In this document: positions 25,207-33,499 of the stretch, one piece after another
Layout of the letters: every line of letters begins with the position of its first letter
Numbering within the stretch: the stretch's first letter is position 1
Assembly (NCBI RefSeq): GCF_014203355.1
Contig: NZ_JACHIR010000005.1
Coordinates: forward strand, 113,352-177,351
Direction: 5' to 3'
Source of the DNA: Kutzneria kofuensis
GTDB taxonomy: Bacteria > Actinomycetota > Actinomycetes > Mycobacteriales > Pseudonocardiaceae
Length of the DNA stretch: 64,000 nucleotides
Made by a program: the position numbers and the translations under genes
Notes under the pieces: generated by a model
What the model saw: only the letters and a program-made list of their open reading frames with translations
What the model was told of the DNA's origin: nothing
Databases searched by the model: none

Positions 25207-26040
25207 TCAGTGTCCGGACGGCGGCTCGCCGGTGCGGAAGACGTCGTTCATAGAACCTGAGCGGAAGGCGGCCACGGTGAGCGGCGACGAGTCGAATCCG
25301 GCGCGGCGTATGGCTTCCCGCACCTGCTGGCTCGCCTCCGCCTGCGCCACAAGGGATGCGTCGACCTCGACACGCACCGCGTCGCCGAGGTCACGGACGC
25401 GGAGGTCGCGTACGCCGGGCAGGGCCGCCCGCACGGCGATCTCGGCGCGTTCGACGCGGGCGAGGCGGGCGGGAGTGATGCTGATGCCGTAGGCGACCCG
25501 GCTGGCCATGCACGCCGCGGCCGGCTTGTCCCACACGGCCAGTCCCCAGTGCCGGGCGACCTCTCGCACCATGTCCTTGCGCAGCCCCAGATCGGCCAGC
25601 GGGGTGCGGGCGCCGCGCTCGGCGGCGGCGGCGATGCCGGGCCGGAAGCCGTCCGCGACGTCGGAGGCGTTGGTGCCGGTCGCGATCGTGTCGTAGCCGT
25701 AGGCCGAGGCGAGAGTCACGGCGGTGTCGGCGAGGACGCTCTTGCAGAAGTAGCATCGGCTGCGGCCGTTCTCCCGGTATCCGGACTCGGCCAACTCGTC
25801 GGTACGCGGGGTATGGTGAACCACGCCCAGGCCGGCGGCGAAGTCCCGCGCCGCGACGAGTTCGGCCGCGGGCAGCGAGGGCGAGACGGCGGTGATGGCG
25901 GCGACGTGAGTGGACCCGAGCGCGCGGACGGCGGCGGCGAGCACCACGCTGGAGTCCACACCGCCGGACAGCGCCACCAGTGTCCTGCCGTATCCTGACA
26001 GCTCCGCCATCAGGTGTTGAGCGTGGACACGAACGTCCAT
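25207..26040 (-). CDS. larE: LarE, sulfur transferase of nickel-pincer nucleotide synthesis
   Basis: A 277-residue PP-loop ATP pyrophosphatase. LarE adenylates pyridinium dicarboxylate mononucleotide and adds the sulfur atoms that later bind nickel in the NPN cofactor. The PP-loop SGGVDSS is at residues 25-31. Three Cys are placed as in the iron-sulfur type of LarE: C96 and C99 in RCYFCK, and C177 in ACMASR; C177 matches the sacrificial Cys of the single-Cys enzymes. The presence of all three suggests the catalytic [4Fe-4S] type, an inference. ATG 26040 starts the homologous region. It is divergent from larB with only 22 bp between starts. No larA-type racemase is next to it. Confidence 0.93.
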   Translation of the reverse strand: MDVRVHAQHLMAELSGYGRTLVALSGGVDSSVVLAAAVRALGSTHVAAITAVSPSLPAAELVAARDFAAGLGVVHHTPRTDELAESGYRENGRSRCYFCKSVLADTAVTLASAYGYDTIATGTNASDVADGFRPGIAAAAERGARTPLADLGLRKDMVREVARHWGLAVWDKPAAACMASRVAYGISITPARLARVERAEIAVRAALPGVRDLRVRDLGDAVRVEVDASLVAQAEASQQVREAIRRAGFDSSPLTVAAFRSGSMNDVFRTGEPPSGH

Positions 26041-26062
26041 CCTGGGCCCCCAAATCCGGCGA

Positions 26063-26776
26063 GTGAGCGAGGAAATGACAATATCCCGGCCCGAAGGCCG
26101 CGACGACGGCAACGCGCTGCGGCTCGACCTCGACCGGGCCGCGCGGACCGGCGATCCCGAAGTCGTGTACGGCGAAGGCAAGACGCCCGACCAGGTCGTG
26201 ACCGCGCTGCGCGCCCTGCACCGGGCTCATCCTGGACATCCGGTGCTGGCAACGAGGTTGTCCGCCGAGACGATCGACGCGTGCCGGGAGTCGCTGCCGG
26301 CGGCCGAGATCGACCCGGTCGGGCGGACCGCGATGCTGGGCCACGGTCCGATGCGAGGCCGGGTCGCGATCGTCGGGGCGGGCACGTCCGACCTGCCGGT
26401 GGTGCGCGAGGCGGCGACGACCGTGCGCGCGTTCGGGGCGGAGCCGGACGAGATCGTGGACGTCGGCGTCGCGGGCCTGCACCGCCTGCTGGCCCAGCGC
26501 GACCGGATCGCCGGTGCGGACGTGGTGATCGCGGTCGCCGGCATGGAGGCCGCGCTGCCCTCGGTGCTGGGCGGTCTGGTCGGCACGCCGCTGATCGCGG
26601 TGCCGACCAGCGTCGGGTACGGCTGGCACCTCGGCGGGCTCACCGCCTGGCTCGCGATGCTCAACAGCTGCGCGCCCGGCGTGCTGTCGGTCAATGTGGA
26701 CAACGGGTTCGGCGCGGCGGTCGCCGCCGCCAGGATCGCCCGAACCGTCGCCGACGCGAGGAGGACCGACCGGTGA
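26063..26776 (+). CDS. larB: LarB, pyridinium-3,5-dicarboxylate mononucleotide synthase
   Basis: A 237-residue LarB. It carboxylates and hydrolyses nicotinic acid adenine dinucleotide in the first step of NPN cofactor synthesis and has a PurE-like fold. The C-terminal half shows the PurE-type core: VAIVGAGTSDLPV, then DVGVAGLHRLL, then VVIAVAGMEAALPSVLGGL, VPTSVGYG and NNGFGA-like DNGFGAAVAA. Upstream residues include RLDLDRAARTG and VVYGEGKTPDQV, which are typical of LarB. GTG 26063 and ATG 26075 are both possible starts, and neither has an ideal Shine-Dalgarno. The stop overlaps the larC start (GTGA). Confidence 0.93.
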   Translation: MSEEMTISRPEGRDDGNALRLDLDRAARTGDPEVVYGEGKTPDQVVTALRALHRAHPGHPVLATRLSAETIDACRESLPAAEIDPVGRTAMLGHGPMRGRVAIVGAGTSDLPVVREAATTVRAFGAEPDEIVDVGVAGLHRLLAQRDRIAGADVVIAVAGMEAALPSVLGGLVGTPLIAVPTSVGYGWHLGGLTAWLAMLNSCAPGVLSVNVDNGFGAAVAAARIARTVADARRTDR

Positions 26777-27984
26777 GGCTGCTGTGGGTGGACGCGGGCA
26801 ACGGCGCCGCCGGGGACATGCTGCTGGCCGCCCTGCTCGACGCCGGAGCGCGGCTGGACGTGGTGCGTGACGGCCTGCGCCGGCTCGCCGTCGAGCCGAT
26901 CGGCCTGGACGTGCGGAGTGTGCGCCGGCACGGGCTGCGGGCCACCCAGGCGATCGTGGACGCGCCGCCCGGCGCCCACCACCGCAACCTCGCCGACATC
27001 CTGGCCGTGGTGGACGCCGGCGGGTTCGACGAACCGGTGCGCCGGTTCGCGCACGACACGTTCACGCGGCTGGCCAGGGCCGAGGCGAAGGTGCACGGCG
27101 TCGACGTCGCCGAGGTGCACTTCCACGAGGTCGGCGCGCTGGACGCGATCGCCGACGTGGTCGGCTGCACGCTGGCCCTGGCGGACCTGGACCTGCTCGG
27201 CGCCGCCCGGAGGGTGGTGTCGCCGGTCGCCGTCGGCTCCGGCGTCGTCACGGCGGCGCACGGGCCGATCCCCGTGCCCGTGCCGGCGGTGCTGGAGCTG
27301 TTCACGCAGGCCGGCGCGCCACTGGCGGAACACCGGGCCACCATGGAGCTGTGCACGCCGACCGGCGCGGCGCTGCTCTGCACGCTCGCCACCGAATGGG
27401 GAACCGTGCCCAGCTGCGTTCCGGTGGCGACCGGGACCGGGGCCGGCAGCCGGGACCCGGCCGGCCATCCGAACGTCGTGCGCGTCCTGGTGGGCACGGC
27501 GGCCGCGACCGCCGATCCGGTCACCAGCGAGATGTACCGGATAGACACCACAGTCGACGACCTGGATCCCCGGCTGTGGCCGGACGTGCTGGACGAGCTC
27601 GGCCGCGCGGGCGCCGCCGACGCCTGGTGCACGCCGGTGCTGATGCGCAAGGGCCGGCCCGGTCACGTGCTCAGCGCGCTCGTGCCGTCCGACCGGGTGG
27701 ACCTGGTGTGCGAGCTGGTGTTCGAGCACACCACGAGCCTGGGCGTCCGGATATCCCCGGTACGCCGCCGCTCGCTGCGCCGCGACCAGGTCGAGGTGAC
27801 CGTGGACGGCGCGGTGGTGCACGTGAAGCGCGGACTGCTGGGCGGTCGGGTGGTCACGGTCCAGCCGGAGTACGACGATGTCCGCCGCGTGGCGGCCGCA
27901 ACCGGGCGCCCCGTCGCCGAGCTGCTCGACGAGGTCCGGCACACCGCCCGGGACGGCCAACGGCGTCAGTCGCCCGACCGGTAG
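26773..27984 (+). CDS. larC: LarC, nickel insertase (cyclometallase) of NPN synthesis
   Basis: A 403-residue LarC that inserts nickel into the dithiolated pyridinium nucleotide in a CTP-dependent reaction. It shows the N-terminal WVDAGNGAAGDMLLAALLDAG, the HFHEVGALDAIADVVG metal-site region and the C-terminal MYRIDTTVDDLDPRLWPDVLDEL and MRKGRPGHVL. In Lactiplantibacillus plantarum the gene is split by a programmed frameshift (larC1/larC2); here it is one uninterrupted frame. GTG 26773 overlaps the larB stop, so larB and larC are translationally coupled. With larE this completes the dedicated cofactor pathway. Confidence 0.94.
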   Translation: MRLLWVDAGNGAAGDMLLAALLDAGARLDVVRDGLRRLAVEPIGLDVRSVRRHGLRATQAIVDAPPGAHHRNLADILAVVDAGGFDEPVRRFAHDTFTRLARAEAKVHGVDVAEVHFHEVGALDAIADVVGCTLALADLDLLGAARRVVSPVAVGSGVVTAAHGPIPVPVPAVLELFTQAGAPLAEHRATMELCTPTGAALLCTLATEWGTVPSCVPVATGTGAGSRDPAGHPNVVRVLVGTAAATADPVTSEMYRIDTTVDDLDPRLWPDVLDELGRAGAADAWCTPVLMRKGRPGHVLSALVPSDRVDLVCELVFEHTTSLGVRISPVRRRSLRRDQVEVTVDGAVVHVKRGLLGGRVVTVQPEYDDVRRVAAATGRPVAELLDEVRHTARDGQRRQSPDR

Positions 27985-28255
27985 GGGCCGAAGAACGGCT
28001 GGGCCGTCCACTCCTCGCACCGCGGGTCGCCGTCGGGGAAGTCCAACAGGCCGGCGGTCACGGACGGCAGGACCAGGTCGAGCGGTGTCGGGTCCAGTCC
28101 CGGCACGAGTATCCGATGTGGACGGTCAGCCCGGACTGGTCGACATCCCGGGCCGAGCAGTACTCGGCCAGCCGGAACAGCACCGTGGAGATGCCTACCA
28201 TCACCTGCTCGACGGTCGCCAGCCGCCGCTGGACGTCCGTCGCGGCTCCGGTCAC
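27966..28255 (-). pseudogene. Small frameshifted gene of unknown function
   Basis: Two adjoining frames look like one protein of about 95 residues broken by a frameshift near 28100-28115. The first reads from GTG 28255 (GGAAGG 8 nt upstream): VTGAATDVQRRLATVEQ, VMVGISTVLFRLAEYC, DVDQSGLTVHIG. The second, in another frame, gives ILVPGLDPTPLDLVLPS, LLDFPDGDPRCEEW, AQPFFGPYRSGD, stop at 27966. Both halves have clean actinomycete codon usage. The 3' end overlaps the convergent larC by 19 bases. The break may be a real mutation, a sequencing error or a programmed shift. No family is recognised. Confidence 0.5.
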
Positions 28256-28281
28256 CAGCCAGTCCTTCCGGTACGCGCCGG

Positions 28282-28887
28282 TCAGCCGGCGAGGGTCAGC
28301 GGCGTCAACTGGCCGGCCATCGCGGCCCGGGTCAGTTCGGCCTTGTTGCCCAGCTGGAGCTTCTTGCGCGCCCGCTTCACGTACGTGTCCACGGTGTGCT
28401 GGCTGATCCCCAGTGCCCGCGCGACCTGGTAGTGGGTGCGGCCCTGGGAGATCTGGGCCAGCACCTGGCGTTCGCGGTTGGACAGCACGTCGGCCGTGTC
28501 CGGACAGGGAATCTGCGCGCCGTCTCCCTCGGGGAACCGGCGGCCGGCGGCGACGCAACGCACCGCGTTGAGGATCGTGGCCAGCGAAGCCGAGGAGTGC
28601 ACGTAGCCGAGCGCGCCCGCGGCGAACCAGTGCTGCGCGTCCGCCGGATCGGTCGACCTGCTCACCACGAGCACCGACGACACCGGCGCGACCGCGCTGA
28701 TGTCGACCGGATCGGGAAGGCCGCGGACGCTCACCACGACGACGTCGGCCGGCTTCGCGTCAGCCGGACCGGCCCAGCGCTCGTCGTCCGGCCCCGGGAC
28801 GACTTCGAACTCGTGGACGGTCCGCAGCAACTCGGTGAGCCCGAACGCGAACAGCGGATCCGAGCCGAGAATACGCACGACGTTCAT
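28282..28887 (-). CDS. LuxR/NarL-type regulator with degenerate receiver
   Basis: A 201-residue regulator at the left edge of the biosynthetic cluster. The receiver-like domain (MNVVRILGSDPLFAFGLTELL) lacks a phospho-acceptor Asp: the expected strand reads VVVVSVRG. The C-terminal LuxR helix-turn-helix is intact (LSNRERQVLAQISQG, YQVARALGISQHTVDTYVKRA, at about residues 135-185). It therefore probably responds to a ligand or to its own level rather than to a kinase, like the atypical response regulators of several antibiotic clusters. It is divergent from the amidohydrolase gene across 400 bp. Confidence 0.88.
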   Translation of the reverse strand: MNVVRILGSDPLFAFGLTELLRTVHEFEVVPGPDDERWAGPADAKPADVVVVSVRGLPDPVDISAVAPVSSVLVVSRSTDPADAQHWFAAGALGYVHSSASLATILNAVRCVAAGRRFPEGDGAQIPCPDTADVLSNRERQVLAQISQGRTHYQVARALGISQHTVDTYVKRARKKLQLGNKAELTRAAMAGQLTPLTLAG

Positions 28888-29288
28888 TCATCCCCCCGGA
28901 CGCAGAATTAGCGAAACAATCCCAGAAGCATCCGGGAGCATTCCTATTCATTGCCCATTCCGGCCGAATTACTTGTGACTGTCCCCTCGATCATTGACCG
29001 CCCCCAGTCGGATTAATTGCGATGCTAGTTGCGCCCCGACGACCTGTCAAGGGAAACATCTGTGCCATATCCGGCCGTGGCCTGGAGATACTCGGCAGCT
29101 GTAGCCGATTCAGGGGACTTGTCGCGACGACCGCCGACGATATGTTCTTGACACCCTCTGTCCGATGTGTGCGGCCTGGCGTGCGTGGCTGGTCCGACCC
29201 ACTGACGTACCGGCAATAGGGCGAAATCGATCGGCGTTCGGGTGATCGGAGGTCACATTCACTCCGCCGAACGGCGTCCATCGAAAGG
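28888..29288. other. AT-richer intergenic region, probable divergent promoters
   Basis: This 400-bp stretch is visibly poorer in GC than its surroundings, especially at 28905-29060. It separates the atypical LuxR gene from the first rightward gene of the cluster. TTGACA occurs at 29148-29153 without a good -10. No gene, terminator or clear palindrome was found. Confidence 0.5.
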
Positions 29289-30467
29289 ATGGCGACACGG
29301 ATGCCGGAAGTCGCACGGCGACTCAGGTACGACGCGGACAGTCACCTCATGGAAACTCCGGGTTGGCTGGAAAGCTACGCCGACGAAAAAATCCGCCCCC
29401 GCCTCGCGGAATTCGGCCCCTCCTCCCTCAACAGCGACATGGCGGACGCGCTCGCCTTTTCCACCCTGCGCAAAGAGGAGCGCTGGTTGCAGGAACAGGC
29501 AGAGGCGAATCCGTTCTCGGCGATGGGATGGGCCGCGCTCGGCGCGGTCGACCCTCAGGAACGCCGCCGAATCCTGGACATCCTCGGCTTCGGCGCCCAG
29601 CTGGTGCTGAGCACGTACGCCGGCGGCCAGTTCCTCACCTCCACCGACCTCGAGCTGCGCACCGCCGCGGCGATCGCGCACAACCGGGGCGTGGCGGACT
29701 TCTGCTCGGCCGACCGCCGGCTGCTGCCGGTCGGCATGGTTCCGCTGGACGACGGGCCCAGCGCCAAAGCCGTCCTGGACCACGCGCTGTCGGTCGGCTG
29801 CTGCGCGATCTGGATCGCGCCCACCCGACCGACCGGCAACTCCCCCAGCCACCCGGACTTCGACCCGTTCTGGGCCACCCTGGCCGAGGCCGACACCCCG
29901 TTCCTGCTGCACGTCGGCACCGGCGGCGGCCAGCTCGACCCGGTGTTCAACCGCAACGGCCGGCCGCTGCCGGCCGACTTCCTGGGCGGCGGGGAGAACA
30001 TGCGCAGCAAGGACTTCATGGTCGCGCACCAGCTGCCGGAGACGATCCTGTCCGTGCTCGTGCTGGACGGCGTTTTGGACCGGTTCCCGGCCCTGCGCGG
30101 GGCATGCGTCGAGCACGGCGCGTCGTGGGTGCCGGCCTGGATGCAACGGCTGGACCTGGCGCACGGGTTCTTCCGCAAGACCGAGGAGACCCTGGCCAAG
30201 CTGCGCCTGCGGCCGTCGGAGTACGTGCGCGACCGGCTGAAGTTCACGCCGATGTTCGCCGAGCGGGTCGCGCCGCTGGCCACCGCCGAGCCCGGCCTGT
30301 TCATGTTCTCCACCGACTACCCGCACCCCGAGGGCGGCCGTGACCCGCTCGGCGCGTTCGAGACCCAGCTGGCCGACACCCCCGCCGACGTGCAGGAACG
30401 CTTCTACACCGGCAACTTCGCCGAGCTGCTGGGCTCGCGGCTGCCCGCCGCCGAGGCCGGCGCGTGA
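29289..30467 (+). CDS. Amidohydrolase-2 family (ACMSD-like) protein
   Basis: A 392-residue TIM-barrel metal-dependent hydrolase or decarboxylase of the amidohydrolase-2 family. The first metal motif is DADSH (residues 15-19) where classical members have HxH, a variant common in this family. Later metal and active-site elements are HVGTGGG, CVEHGASW and FSTDYPHPEG. These proteins act as decarboxylases or hydrolases on aromatic or acyl substrates, but the substrate is unknown. ATG 29301 has AAAGGATGG before it and is an alternative start. The stop overlaps the start of the condensation protein (GTGA), so the two are coupled and probably both belong to the cluster. Confidence 0.85.
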   Translation: MATRMPEVARRLRYDADSHLMETPGWLESYADEKIRPRLAEFGPSSLNSDMADALAFSTLRKEERWLQEQAEANPFSAMGWAALGAVDPQERRRILDILGFGAQLVLSTYAGGQFLTSTDLELRTAAAIAHNRGVADFCSADRRLLPVGMVPLDDGPSAKAVLDHALSVGCCAIWIAPTRPTGNSPSHPDFDPFWATLAEADTPFLLHVGTGGGQLDPVFNRNGRPLPADFLGGGENMRSKDFMVAHQLPETILSVLVLDGVLDRFPALRGACVEHGASWVPAWMQRLDLAHGFFRKTEETLAKLRLRPSEYVRDRLKFTPMFAERVAPLATAEPGLFMFSTDYPHPEGGRDPLGAFETQLADTPADVQERFYTGNFAELLGSRLPAAEAGA

Positions 30468-31768
30468 CCGGCACCGCGATTCCCCAGCGGGATAGGCCAA
30501 TCGGCCGAGAGCTCGGTTTCCTGATCCTGCAGACGCTGGCCCCCGAGGCCGGTCTGAGCAACATCGGCTGGGCCTTCGAATGCGCGCCCGACTTCGACGC
30601 CCGCATGGTCGAGCGAGCGATGGAATGGCTGCTGCGCCGGCATCCGGCGCTGCGCACCACGTTCCCCCCGGACGGCGAGGGCGGCTTCGTCCGTCGCACG
30701 ACGCCGCGCCACGACGTGCGGGTCGAGCTGCCCGTCGTCCAGGTCGATCGGGGACGGCTGGGCAGCGTGGTCGAGCGGCTGGTGGCGCGCCCGTTCGATG
30801 TCACCCGCGAGCTGCCGCTGCGATCGGCCCTGGTGGCCGAGGCCGGCGCGGGTCCGGCCGTGCTCGTGATCGTCGTGCATCACATCGCGGTGGACGCCAC
30901 CTCCGCGGCCACCCTGCTGGACGAGCTGGACCGCACCTACCAGCTGCTGGGCCAGGGCGGCTCGCCGGACGAGGAGGAAGTGACGCCCCCCGAGCCGCCG
31001 GCCGTGAGCGTGCCGCCCGCCTCGCTGGCCTACTGGCGTGACCACCTGGCCGGGTACGACCCGCGGGACATGGTTCTGCGCGGTCACCAGCGGGTGTCGG
31101 AACCCCGCACCTTCGCCGGGCACACGCGGGTCGTCGCCCTGGACGACCGGGTCCTCGCCAGCCTCCAGACGCTGCGCAAACAGCTGCGCGCCACCAACAA
31201 CATACTGCTGCTCGGCGGCTTCTACGCGCTGCTCATGGCGCACGGCGCCGGCCCCGACCTCACCGTCGGGACCCTCGTGACCGAACGCCGGGACGAGCGG
31301 GACCGGCCCCACGTGGGGCACAAGGCCGGCATGCTGGCGCTGCGGGTCCGGGCCTGGGCCGACATCAGCTTCCGCGACCTGGTCCTGGCGACCCGGCAGT
31401 GCTTCTTCGACGGCATGGCGCACGCCGACGCCGACTTCGACGCGGTGCTGCCGCTCATCCGGCCGGCCGACGACTGGCGCACCCCGGTGTTCCGGCAGGT
31501 GTTCACCTACTGGCCCGGCGGCATCAGCCTCGCCGACGCGGACCAGCGGCTGAGCATCGGCCGCACGGTGCCGGTCCAGCACGTGCTGAGCCGGTACGAG
31601 CTCGTCTTCAACGTCATGCCGGCCGGCGCCGGCCTCGCGGTGAAAGCCACGTACAGCACCGAACTGTTCGACCACGACACGGTCGATCGGCTGCTGGACC
31701 GGTACCTGGCGCTGGTCGCCGCGGCCGCGGCCGACCCGGACGCGCGGGTGGCCGACCTGCTGGTCTGA
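30464..31768 (+). CDS. Stand-alone NRPS condensation-domain protein
   Basis: A 434-residue free condensation-superfamily protein. The active-site motif HHxxxD is intact (H139, H140, D144 in VHHIAVDA). The flanking regions resemble NRPS C domains: GLSNIGWAFE, LLRRHPALRTTF, LPLRSALV, then NNILLLGGFYALLMAHGAGPD. This last block is notably similar to the NRPS C domain at 53713 ([22 protein letters not shown]), so the two are paralogues. It may join a carrier-bound acyl group to an amine or alcohol, acting in trans. GTG 30464 overlaps the amidohydrolase stop. A bidirectional terminator follows. Confidence 0.88.
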   Translation: MTGTAIPQRDRPIGRELGFLILQTLAPEAGLSNIGWAFECAPDFDARMVERAMEWLLRRHPALRTTFPPDGEGGFVRRTTPRHDVRVELPVVQVDRGRLGSVVERLVARPFDVTRELPLRSALVAEAGAGPAVLVIVVHHIAVDATSAATLLDELDRTYQLLGQGGSPDEEEVTPPEPPAVSVPPASLAYWRDHLAGYDPRDMVLRGHQRVSEPRTFAGHTRVVALDDRVLASLQTLRKQLRATNNILLLGGFYALLMAHGAGPDLTVGTLVTERRDERDRPHVGHKAGMLALRVRAWADISFRDLVLATRQCFFDGMAHADADFDAVLPLIRPADDWRTPVFRQVFTYWPGGISLADADQRLSIGRTVPVQHVLSRYELVFNVMPAGAGLAVKATYSTELFDHDTVDRLLDRYLALVAAAAADPDARVADLLV

Positions 31769-31776
31769 CCGAGGCA

Positions 31777-31802
31777 GCCCGGTGGGGTGACGCCCACCGG
31801 GC
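31777..31802. terminator. Bidirectional terminator between convergent genes
   Basis: GCCCGGTGGG (31777-31786) and CCCACCGGGC (31793-31802) pair perfectly with a 6-nt loop. It separates the condensation and carbamoyltransferase genes, which face each other. Confidence 0.8.
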
Positions 31803-31810
31803 CGCCGACG

Positions 31811-33433
31811 CTACAGCTGGCGGCCGCGCTTGGCCGCCACGTGCTCGCCGAGGACGAGGAAGTCCAGGCCCAGCCGGGTGAAGGCGCGGACCGCGTCCGC
31901 CGCCGAGTCGACTATCGGCTCGCCCGGCCCGTTGAACGAGGTGTTCATCAGCACCGGCGGCACACCGGCTTCCTCCATCGCCGCCAGCACCCCCTCCAGG
32001 ATCGGCGCCTTGCCGCCGGACACGACCTGCGGCCGGGTCGTGCCGTCCACGTGCACCAGCGCTGGCATCACCTCGCGCCCGTACGCGCCGACCGTGGCCG
32101 TGCCGACCATGTACAGCTCCCGCATTCCCTGGCTGGGCCACAGGCGCGGGGCATGACCGGGCAGCGTCACCGGCGCCAGCGGGCGCCACTGCTCACGGCC
32201 CTTGAGCGTGTTGACCCGGTCGCGCGTGCCGGCCGGATTCGGCACGGCCACGATCGACCGGTGGCCCAGCGCGCGGGGCCCGATCTCGGCCCGTCCCTCC
32301 ACGATCGCCCCGATCCCGCCGTCCATCAGCAGGTCGAGAACCCGGGCCGGGGTCAGCTCGCGGACGTCGAAACCCGCCTCGCGCAACGCGTCGACCTCGC
32401 CGCCGATCCGCGGGCCGGCGCCCAGGTACGGCGAGTCCAGCAGCGCCGGCCGCCGGGGCGGGCTGATCGACCACGCCGCGCCGAGCGCCACCCCGGCGTC
32501 GTGCGGGAACGGCGGGATGTAGACCGGTTCCGGCAGCTGGCCGTTGGCCACGCAGTTCAGCGCCACGCCGCCGGCCAGGCAGACGGCCGGGCTGCCGGTG
32601 GCGCACACCGTCTCGGCGTGCAGGGCCCGGACAGCGCGTTCGACGGTCCGCTGGGCGCTGGCCGCCAGCCGCACCGCGACCGGGTCCGCGTCGAGGTGCT
32701 CCGCCGGCTTGGTGACCTCGCCGAACCGGTCGGTCATCGCCGACATCCACTGCTCGCAGAAGTCGTTGTAATGCATCTCGGTCGGCCAGTCGAAGGGCGG
32801 CCCCGGCCGGGCGCCGGGGCCCTCGACCAGGTCCCCGATCGCGAGAACCGTGCTGTCGCTGTCGTTGCCGTACGGCGCGAGCCCCATCGTCTTGCCCGCG
32901 CCCAGGGCGCCGAAGCCGAGCAGCCGGGTGGCGGCATCGTACATCGCGCCCAGCGAGTACGCCCGCGGCCAGTGCCGTTTCAGGGTCAGGGCGCCGGCAC
33001 GGTCGGCGGCGAAGATGGAGATCGCCTCGTCCTCGCCGGCGCCGTCGACCACGAGCACCCCGGCCGAATCGAAGCCGGAGGCGTGGAACGCCGAGTACGC
33101 GTGGGCCAGATGGTGCTCCACGAACACCAGCTCGGGGCCCGGCCCGTGCGCGGCCGCCGGCCCGAACAACGCCGTGTACAACTCGGCGCGCTGCTCGTCC
33201 TGCCACGGGATCAGCCGGGGCAGATCCCAGCCGATCGCGACGTGGTCGAGGTCCCGCCAGGTGATCCCGGCCTGCGCCAGGCAGTGCTGCACGGCCCGCG
33301 TCGGATAGGTGTCCCAGGCGTGCTTGACCCCGGTGAACCGCTCCTCCTCGGCGAGGGCGACGATCCGGCCGTCACCGTCGACCAGCGCCGCCGCGCCGTC
33401 GTGCCACTTCCAGTTGATTCCCAGAACCCACAT
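31811..33433 (-). CDS. O-carbamoyltransferase (TobZ/NodU family)
   Basis: A 540-residue carbamoyltransferase. TobZ-type enzymes make carbamoyl-adenylate from carbamoyl phosphate and ATP, then transfer the carbamoyl group to a hydroxyl of a sugar or polyketide. The N-terminal start VLGINWKWHDGAAAL and the metal-site block VEHHLAHAYSAF (H107, H108, H111) are intact, as are VVDGAGE, GALGAGKTMGLAPYG, CLAGGVALNC and the C-terminal domain IGPRALGHRSI and LMNTSFNGPGEP. The gene begins a leftward series that includes glycosyltransferases, so the acceptor is likely a sugar hydroxyl of the product. The family is certain; the acceptor is inferred. Confidence 0.95.
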   Translation of the reverse strand: MWVLGINWKWHDGAAALVDGDGRIVALAEEERFTGVKHAWDTYPTRAVQHCLAQAGITWRDLDHVAIGWDLPRLIPWQDEQRAELYTALFGPAAAHGPGPELVFVEHHLAHAYSAFHASGFDSAGVLVVDGAGEDEAISIFAADRAGALTLKRHWPRAYSLGAMYDAATRLLGFGALGAGKTMGLAPYGNDSDSTVLAIGDLVEGPGARPGPPFDWPTEMHYNDFCEQWMSAMTDRFGEVTKPAEHLDADPVAVRLAASAQRTVERAVRALHAETVCATGSPAVCLAGGVALNCVANGQLPEPVYIPPFPHDAGVALGAAWSISPPRRPALLDSPYLGAGPRIGGEVDALREAGFDVRELTPARVLDLLMDGGIGAIVEGRAEIGPRALGHRSIVAVPNPAGTRDRVNTLKGREQWRPLAPVTLPGHAPRLWPSQGMRELYMVGTATVGAYGREVMPALVHVDGTTRPQVVSGGKAPILEGVLAAMEEAGVPPVLMNTSFNGPGEPIVDSAADAVRAFTRLGLDFLVLGEHVAAKRGRQL

Positions 33434-33499
33434 CCGTCGCCCCTCCCGTGTTGTCGACGTCCGCGAGCCGGCGCGCCCGCGAAGGGGGCGTCGCCCGGG

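Noticed and set aside
29148..29176. TTGACA as a -35 box upstream of the amidohydrolase
   Set aside because: No -10-like hexamer occurs 16-18 bp downstream, so a sigma-70-type promoter is not supported.
28991..29281. Minus-strand frame of 96 codons in the gap before the amidohydrolase
   Set aside because: Weak third-position GC bias, no ribosome binding site and no recognisable motif; the region is probably promoter DNA.
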